Source of the DNA: Capitulum mitella
Taxonomy: Eukaryota > Arthropoda > Thecostraca > Pollicipedomorpha > Pollicipedidae
Direction: 5' to 3'
NCBI GenBank assembly: GCA_030062745.1
Contig: CP099853.1
Span: 1,116,001 to 1,180,000, forward strand
DNA length: 64,000 nt
Shown one piece after another: positions 59,001 to 64,000 of this stretch (positions are counted from its first letter, which is position 1; every line of letters starts with the position of its first letter). Under the pieces are notes generated by a model that was given only the letters and a program-made list of their open reading frames with translations, did no database searches and was not told the DNA's origin. The position numbers and the translations under genes are program-made.

Positions 59001-62000
59001 AGCTCACATTTGTGGTAAACTAGCAAGAGTAGTTTAAAGCCTTGTTTTGATGGTGCCCATGGTAAAAATAGGCAGAAAATTCGATTTTGCAGTCCAAATT
59101 GCGCCAAGACGCTTCCATCTTGTGAAGTGCCCTTAGGGCACTTGGAGGCATGCGAGGTTACCACTGTGCAAGCTGAGTTCATATCCAGATATCCAACTTT
59201 ACCTCTCTAGTTTATCTCACGAGTCAATGGCAGATCTAGGCATAAAAAAGTGAGCTTGAAATCAGGTCATGATCCTGTAAGGTCAAGTCATATGATCAAC
59301 CTTATATGGCACCTTATTGATCATGGTTGTGGAACCAAGAAGTTTCAATCCAAAGGTACTCTTTGCCTTTTTGTTTGCATTGCTATTGGTCCTCGACCGA
59401 ACACGAAATAACGCAAGGAAAACGGCTGAATGTTAGATCAGGCTACAAGGCTAGGTCCAGTCACGTCGAGCCATTGACGTTCCTAATCTGTAGGTATTTA
59501 AACAAGTATCCATACAAATAATTTTTACCATTTTGGACGCAGAGATGGGCAGCAACCCGCCAGCGACGTTCAAAAACCGGCCAAATATAGCGAAATTACA
59601 AAATGACATTATATCAGGCCACCTGATGCAGTTTGTGGAAATATGCATGTTATATATTGTATGTTACCGCAATGTACATGTTGTTAGCTTTCCATTCCAT
59701 GCTTAGAATTACTCTTTCAGGGGCGAAGCTGGAGCTCTTCTCGTAAATTTTAATTTTTCCGTATATAGGCCAAAAAGCTGTTTTTTTCATTCTCTACTCT
59801 ATTTTTCCATTTTTCTAAATTTTCCAGATATATTTGGGTGTTGTGGGACGTCCTCATGACAATGTTTTCAATATCAGTTTCATTTCCCTTCAACATCCCG
59901 TTGGCAAGATAGAGGGAGTGCACCAAAACGCCCACCCCGGGCTCCGGCGGCCCACAGCAGGGTGCACGTTGGGCGCGGGATAACTTAAGAGGTCACGCCT
60001 TTGGATGGAGGGAATCGTCAGCCTCAATTATCGCTTCCTGAGGGACTTGAGGACGGAAATTTTATCTTGTTTCACCCTATTCCCGGAGGGCTAGACGGTA
60101 TGGTCGATTCCCGGCAGGGGGGGGGGCGGATTCGGCCCCCCCCCCCCTGAGGTCTCGAGAACTACTCGTCCGATTTCATCGCAACAAACGGCAATCGATT
60201 TACCGTGACGTTCAACTACATTTTTATAAAAAGAAATTTTCAAAATTTCGAAATTTAGGGATATAGGGGGCAAAAATGTCGAAATTAGGGGTACTTTTGA
60301 ACTTCTTATAACTCCGTTGTTTATGAACCAATTTCAATGAAACTGGCATGAATCGAGACATTATGGATTTGGCTTTTACCACTGGTGCACAAATCCGAAA
60401 TTTTGAGAAAATTCATGGACGTTCACATGGTTTCAGAAATAGGAGGATTAGTTTTCTAACAAGAGAATGTAGTTGTATTAAAGTCCTTCTGAGCGTTCCA
60501 GGCAGCAAGCAACGCAAGCACATACACAGCCACGCCCGTCCCCCCGCTGCCACTGCGTGCTCTGCCCTCCGGAGATGCTCTCTCACTGCAGCCGCGCCGG
60601 CCGCCGAGAGCTCAGATGTCACATATGAGTGCGGTGCACCTCTCTGGCAGAAGCAAGCCAGCGAGACAGGTCAACCAGAAACTAGCGAGACAGGTCAACC
60701 AGAAACTCCCCACACGACATTATCATAACACACAGAATGGACAAAAAGGTAAAAACACTTTTTTGGCTTCTGCTAGTCATGCTATGCCAAAGAAGTACAA
60801 ATCGCATTACAATGTTTGTATAATGTTAGCATAGGCGGTGCCAGGGACATGAAAAAGGGGAACTGTCATGGTCACAAGTTCTTCAGATCAACTTGTGACC
60901 TTTGAACTTAAATGACCTCCAGTGACCTTGGCATCACCTCGGTCTCGTGTGCGTTTGGTATTATCTGTAAACGTTTTCAATCATCTAAATTCACTCTATT
61001 TCAAAAATTTCATTTTATGGCTGTTGCGATATAGGGTATGCGCAGTGACGTTTTAGGTCATAACTCCGTGACCCGATCCGATATCAAGCTGAAACTTACT
61101 ACACAAGTAGAGGGAATCCTTCTACGTCATATATACTCCGGGTTTTGCATTTGAGAAAACAGCGCCGAAATTATTGCAAAAAAACAAATGTTGACTTTTG
61201 ACCTTGACCTGGCCTTGGAAAGTGACCTCAGATAAACAAAATTTTGTACGCGCATTTCTCAACTATTTAGCTATAGATTCATATAAAGTTTTGTTAATAT
61301 AAAGTTCATATAAAGTTAAAAGCTCTGTTTTTGGCAGACATTTTCCTTTTACCCTGAACATGGCCAAAAATGGCCTGAGGTGCCTCCCAAAAACGTTGCC
61401 TGGCTCCGCTCCTGAGCAAAGTAGAATTGTGAAATTTTGTCACAGCGCGTAGAAAAAATAGCTAGGGAAAGTCATTAAGTTTGGTGAAGCTGCGTTAAAA
61501 AGCCTGGAATTGGCAAGCAAAAAACCCAAGGGGGGACGGATTCAGCCCCCCTGTCTGGAATAGGGTTAAGGTGCCTTCTTCCGACTAAGCGCAAAAAAAT
61601 CTACAGTTAAACATATTTTCTTGCCGGTCTACGTGAAACGACACTGTATCCGCTATACTGCAGAAGACTTCGCTAGATTTTACTGGCCCCTGGGATGACC
61701 TTCATCGTATTCTGCGATTCCGAGATTTCTTCGGCTCTGATCGGGTGATCAGACCGTCAAGCTGATCTATCTCACCTCGATAGAAGCCACCCTTAGTGTC
61801 AGACCGGACCAGTCGTCTCTCCTCTGGAAGGTGGTCCTGTTGTCCCAGCGCACCATTCCATCCACCGAGTTCCACCGGCCGAGGTCAGAGCTCTTCATGG
61901 GTGTGCCGGGGCCCAGGTGGTACACCTCCACCAGGTCCACCTGGGTCAGGTTGGCCCCTTGATGTGTTATTTCGCCGATAATCACCTGCAAATGTCACGT

Positions 62001-62987
62001 CGATCAGGTGAAGATCCAGGATAGCATCCGACACAGGCAGCGTTGGCTTGCTAACCAGCCTCTCTGCACTCTGTTCTACTAACAGACCTCGCTGGACAAG
62101 TCAGGGCTTGGGCCGCCCTGACTTTTTTCCAGTTTCCAGACTCGCCCCGTTGGCAGACAGTCGTGGTTATCAACACTCCTGAACGACAGAGTTATGCCGC
62201 TCAGTCACTGAGCCCGCACTACCGCAGCGCCTCGATCAGACCGAACGATTGAGTCAGCACAACGACGTAGCTGTTTGCCTGCCACAGAGCCGTGATCCAT
62301 TTCAACACCATTACTCACAGCGTATCTGCCACCAACCCACGCTCGCGGTCCCTGCGTTCGTAAATCGTTGTGGGAGTTGATGAGTGAGCCGTCAGATGGC
62401 GCTTCACAACGCGCCACCTTCTTCCTCTGACATGCCAAAAAAAAAAACAGCGGGCCTTCTGGGAAGCCGAGACACTGCCTGAAAGCATCGCCTGGCGCAA
62501 GCAGTACCTGCACAAGCACAGGTACATGCTGCATCGGCCCGTTCGTGTTTCCCTGAGCAGCCACTCCATGAGAGGAAACTACGTGTAGGCAATCCCAGAC
62601 ATATTCCGATCAATTGCGACACTTGTCTAATTCGGTCACTGCCGCGGGAAACCAGCGACGATGCGTAACGGTAATTGGGACTTCGACCACTCATTCCTTC
62701 AGTTCTTCTGTTCTTCTTTCGGCAAAAAATCACCTTGGCAGCAAGCACTATGGCTATTCAAGCCACAGAGTGGCACTCAGCTGGCACTGAATGACCACAA
62801 ATTGACGTCACACCGCAGCTCAGACCGCTCCCATCATGTCAACATATTTCCGAGGAAAAGCTCTCCCAGTGGCTCTTACCTCGGTATCCACGGAAAAGAA
62901 CCGATGACGTAATTTTTCAGTGACGTTTGTTCCGTAGCTCAGTATGAAGCACGTCGCGCTCCACTCCCACATGCATTTGCTCTTTAT
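46254..62987 (-). CDS. Ionotropic receptor (IR/iGluR family) gene B, 5' end outside the window
   Basis: Tandem paralogue of gene A on the same strand. Visible exons 5' to 3': 62880-62987, 61776-61985, 55524-55621, 54743-54919, 54229-54461, 50286-50503, 49814-49937, 47981-48086, 47056-47149, 46254-46457. They join in frame to 523 codons plus TAA. Exons for the signal peptide and the first part of the amino-terminal region are not seen up to 64000, so they lie further right. The protein has S1, M1, pore loop (CLQGG), M3 (SYSAVLVSFLT), S2 and M4, and a short Cys/Gly-rich tail. Unlike gene A it appears to keep the S1 Arg, the S2 Thr and an S2 Glu at the ligand-binding positions (hand alignment). 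No stop or frame break is present. It acts as a ligand-gated channel subunit; the ligand is unknown. Confidence 0.85.
46827..46886. repeat. TA microsatellite
   Basis: Sixty bases of pure TA in the intron before the last exon of gene B. The matching intron of gene A also has a TA run, but the flanks are unrelated. Confidence 0.95.
47056..47149 (-). CDS. Gene B exon: S2 end before M4
   Basis: Acceptor gaccggcag, donor CCG|GTAAGA, 94 bases. Encodes LTRMEEGGVIDRLDRKW and CSVSEYP. Pairs with 19076-19169. Confidence 0.88.
47981..48086 (-). CDS. Gene B exon: S2, IQKRSPY motif
   Basis: Acceptor ttttttcag, donor CA|GTAAGT, 106 bases. Encodes QEDCSIGNFRLERFTYPRTF and AIQKRSPYKRFFDH. Pairs with 19460-19565. 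Confidence 0.88.
49814..49937 (-). CDS. Gene B exon: S2 ligand-binding lobe
   Basis: Acceptor catttttag, donor AGAG|GTAAGG, 124 bases. Encodes ESKDVLIQEIYRKHVTVVSD and continues to HFALLYEDR. The Glu of YED aligns with the acidic ligand contact of iGluRs by hand. Pairs with 20277-20400. Confidence 0.88.
50286..50503 (-). CDS. Gene B exon: pore exit, M3 and start of S2
   Basis: Acceptor ctttggccag, donor AAG|GTATGC, 218 bases. Encodes GAAAIPRGLATRLFFWTFFV, the M3 segment SYSAVLVSFLT, and EEFLEDGSYALGVLNNT. Pairs with 20816-21033 and is strongly conserved. Confidence 0.93.
50600..51609. other. Gene B intron sequence
   Basis: Intronic by position between 50503 and 54229. A GC-balanced patch at 50620-50880 is open on both strands without a recognised domain. 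No exon supported. Confidence 0.4.
51610..52818 (+). mobile_element. piggyBac-like non-autonomous element, copy 1
   Basis: Ends CCCTATTCCCGG and CCGGGAATAGGG form an exact 12-base inverted repeat, flanked on both sides by ATAA. Internally a second, GC-rich inverted pair (G-run then GGCGGAATCCGCCC) sits near each end. The body contains AGGTCA words and no transposase. Same family, opposite orientation, as 60075-61565. Lies in a gene B intron. Confidence 0.8.
52990..53146. repeat. Compound TA and GATA microsatellite
   Basis: About 52 bases of TA are followed by about 100 bases of imperfect GATA/GACA tetranucleotides. Confidence 0.95.
53217..53925. mobile_element. 709-bp inverted-repeat transposon
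   Basis: The left end (aggcgcgtttatacgggcat) and right end are reverse complements over about 45 bases with few mismatches, including the inner CCAGATTCCCGGCCAG. ATT flanks both ends, a possible 3-bp target duplication. No transposase frame. It sits in a gene B intron. Confidence 0.8.
54229..54461 (-). CDS. Gene B exon: end of S1, M1 and pore loop
   Basis: Acceptor gcattccag, donor CAAG|GTGGGC, 233 bases. Encodes SHIFLKKPLTGDQNW, the M1 helix (LWIALFVTFLVSSGAIAG), YRIERRYK, and SIMFFTGATCLQ. Pairs with 21674-21906. Confidence 0.9.
54743..54919 (-). CDS. Gene B exon: S1 ligand-binding lobe
   Basis: Acceptor cgacttcag, donor CAG|GTGGGC, 177 bases. Encodes YTVQPSVDGQYGMLASDGNW, TGLIGMLV, ADVAVAVLSS and ARRKSVDFARKILAV. 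The Arg at the iGluR carboxylate-contact position is kept. Pairs with 23217-23393. Confidence 0.92.
55524..55621 (-). CDS. Gene B exon: start of S1
   Basis: Acceptor ccattccag, donor AC|GTAAGT, 98 bases. Encodes DPPFTIITGNQGPDVSGYLG and DVWRHMAQVLKF. Pairs with 24500-24597. Confidence 0.9.
55622..58650. other. Gene B intron sequence
   Basis: Intronic by position between 55621 and 61776. No exon found. A short direct repeat (catccattgtatg words) occurs at 55988-56030. Confidence 0.45.
58664..59165. repeat. Tandem duplication of a 256-bp AGGTCA-rich unit
   Basis: Unit 1 begins cctgcaatggattcctgggc at 58664 and unit 2 begins cctgaaatgcattactgggc at 58920. Shared words follow in order: aaacacgacaaa, gtcaggtca, gttttgatg, taaaaataggca, tttgcagtccaaa, gtgaagtg. 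The two units have diverged by many substitutions. Confidence 0.8.
60075..61565 (-). mobile_element. piggyBac-like non-autonomous element, copy 2
   Basis: The reverse-complement relative of 51610-52818: CCCTATTCCCGG at one end and CTGGAATAGGG at the other, flanked by TTCA and TTAA. The body follows copy 1 closely, but about 255 bases at 60480-60735 are extra. That insert is GC-rich and contains a 24-bp tandem duplication (gcgagacaggtcaaccagaa). Confidence 0.8.
61776..61985 (-). CDS. Gene B exon: amino-terminal region
   Basis: Acceptor catttgcag, donor GAG|GTGAGA, 210 bases, phase 0. Encodes VIIGEITHQGANLTQVDLVE, VYHLGPGTPMKSSDLGRWNS and DWSGLTLRVASIE. Nearly the same as 26677-26886 in gene A. 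Confidence 0.88.
61986..62879. other. Gene B intron sequence
   Basis: Intronic by position. Open frames at 62205-62750 on the minus strand have no recognised domain and no matching exon in gene A. Confidence 0.5.
62880..62987 (-). CDS. Gene B first visible exon: amino-terminal region
   Basis: Acceptor tcttcacag, donor GAG|GTAAGA, 108 bases, phase 0. Encodes IKSKCMWEWSATCFILSYGT and VTEKLRHRFFSVDTE. Pairs with 27317-27424. The preceding exon of gene A lies 6 kb further 5', so the gene B partner is expected beyond position 64000. Confidence 0.85.
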
Positions 62988-63734
62988 CTGTGAAGACAGA
63001 AAGGACACTGCGATAACGATGCGCACGATGACGTCACTACGAATATGCGGAGCATCAAAATAATCTTTATGCAACAGGGCTAAAGCTTAATATTCTTGAC
63101 TTTTTGCGGTTTTTTCTTGGCTTATAAAAGAGTCCGAATATCGTTACAATGCCATTAACTTGCTTCATGGTGTCAGCATAGTTTTATTGTCATGGCTGCA
63201 TTGAATGGATGGTTTTCTGTCAGGAAACAAAATGATCAGTCCCAAGTTCTGGACACCGTTAATACAAAATCATAGTACAGTTGCAGATGACGCAGGTGGG
63301 GCCAAAATAAGGATTCGACTGCGCGGACACGCATCAGTTTCCCACTCCAGCTTCAAGTGCGTACACACTAAGCCACGGCGATACGCCGAGTATCCTACGT
63401 GAACGCGGTACAGGCCCATAAGTCGTGCGCGTTGTGCGCCAGGTGTCGTGATCCTCACACCACCCGACGCCTGACAGGCATGGCTGAGAAATCGGCACCT
63501 CAAACAATCTAAGGAAACGTGAAGTATTTATTATTTTATGCACTCGGATGGGAGTTGAAACAGCTTCCCGTTCACGATGCATCAGAAGCATTGCGATTTC
63601 GGAATACTGAAAAGGGAGTAACTACCTAGCTAACCTAACTAGACGAGGCGCATTTCTGCTCCTCCAGGTTGCCTTCATTATTAAATTTCAGCTATTTGAT
63701 GCTCGTTTGTCGCAGTTTGGTTACCACACTAGAG

Positions 63735-63872
63735 CTCGAGATGGGTGACATATTCAGCGTTATGGCTGCAACGACAAGGAAGGAAAGTGTGAGGAAACGG
63801 TTAAGTTTCACAAATTACCAAAGAGGCAGTCTGAAGCAGTTAAAGCTAAGAAAAAGTGCTTCAGATTTATAG
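63735..63872 (+). pseudogene. Possible CENP-B/pogo-type HTH fragment
   Basis: The frame MAATTRKESVRKRLSFTNYQ followed by KQLKLRKSASDL and a stop resembles the start of pogo/Tigger transposases and CENP-B-like proteins (basic start, then K.L..GKSASDLA). The similarity is short and the frame ends at once, so at best this is a decayed remnant. Confidence 0.2.
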
Positions 63873-64000
63873 CAAAAAATGAGAGAGACCTATTTTATTA
63901 CGTCGCACGTGTGATAAACATCAACACAAATGTCACTGACAAGTTTGTGCGAAAGCGGTGTTCAAATGCGTCCAGCTCTCCAGCTCTCCAGCTCTTTTCG

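Overview
This is a gene-sparse, repeat-rich animal genomic window. The coding sequence is split by GT-AG introns, and the gaps hold TA and GATA microsatellites, minisatellites, a tRNA-derived SINE and many short inverted-repeat transposons. The ionotropic receptor (IR) family found here is known from protostomes, so an arthropod is the best guess, perhaps a crustacean. The species cannot be named from the sequence.

The core is two tandem, head-to-tail IR genes (variant ionotropic glutamate receptors) on the minus strand. Gene A runs from a signal-peptide exon in a CpG-rich island at 36.5-36.7 kb down to the M4 exon at about 18.1 kb, probably ending in a charged C-terminal exon at 15.0-15.3 kb. 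Gene B runs from beyond the right edge (first visible exon 62.99 kb) down to 46.25 kb. Ten exons pair one-to-one between the genes. Nine of the pairs have identical lengths (108, 210, 98, 177, 233, 218, 124, 106 and 94 bp) and the same splice phases, so the pair arose by duplication of a complete intron-containing gene. Both encode an extracellular amino-terminal region, S1, M1, pore loop, M3, S2 and M4.

On the left (5.1-7.5 kb, minus strand) lies a GC-rich gene for a likely four-helix membrane protein. A Cys-rich first helix is followed by a very long Ser/Thr/Pro-rich segment and then three helices. Upstream is a CpG-rich stretch packed with CGTCAC/GTGACG motifs and one perfect GTCACGTGAC palindrome.

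The rest is mobile and repetitive DNA: three copies of a 1.2-1.5 kb piggyBac-like non-autonomous element (25.5-26.5, 51.6-52.8, 60.1-61.6 kb); two direct copies of a 1.2 kb inverted-repeat element (28.8-30.1, 34.4-35.6 kb); single smaller elements at 42.8, 43.8 and 53.2 kb; a LINE reverse-transcriptase scrap at 44.6 kb; a SINE at 25.2 kb; and minisatellites at 7.6, 22.2, 23.4, 30.1 and 41.2 kb. The 23.4 kb minisatellite has copied a splice acceptor of gene A. No tRNA, rRNA, CRISPR or bacterial-type operon was seen. All exon models come from reading the sequence and comparing the paralogues; no search or alignment program was run.
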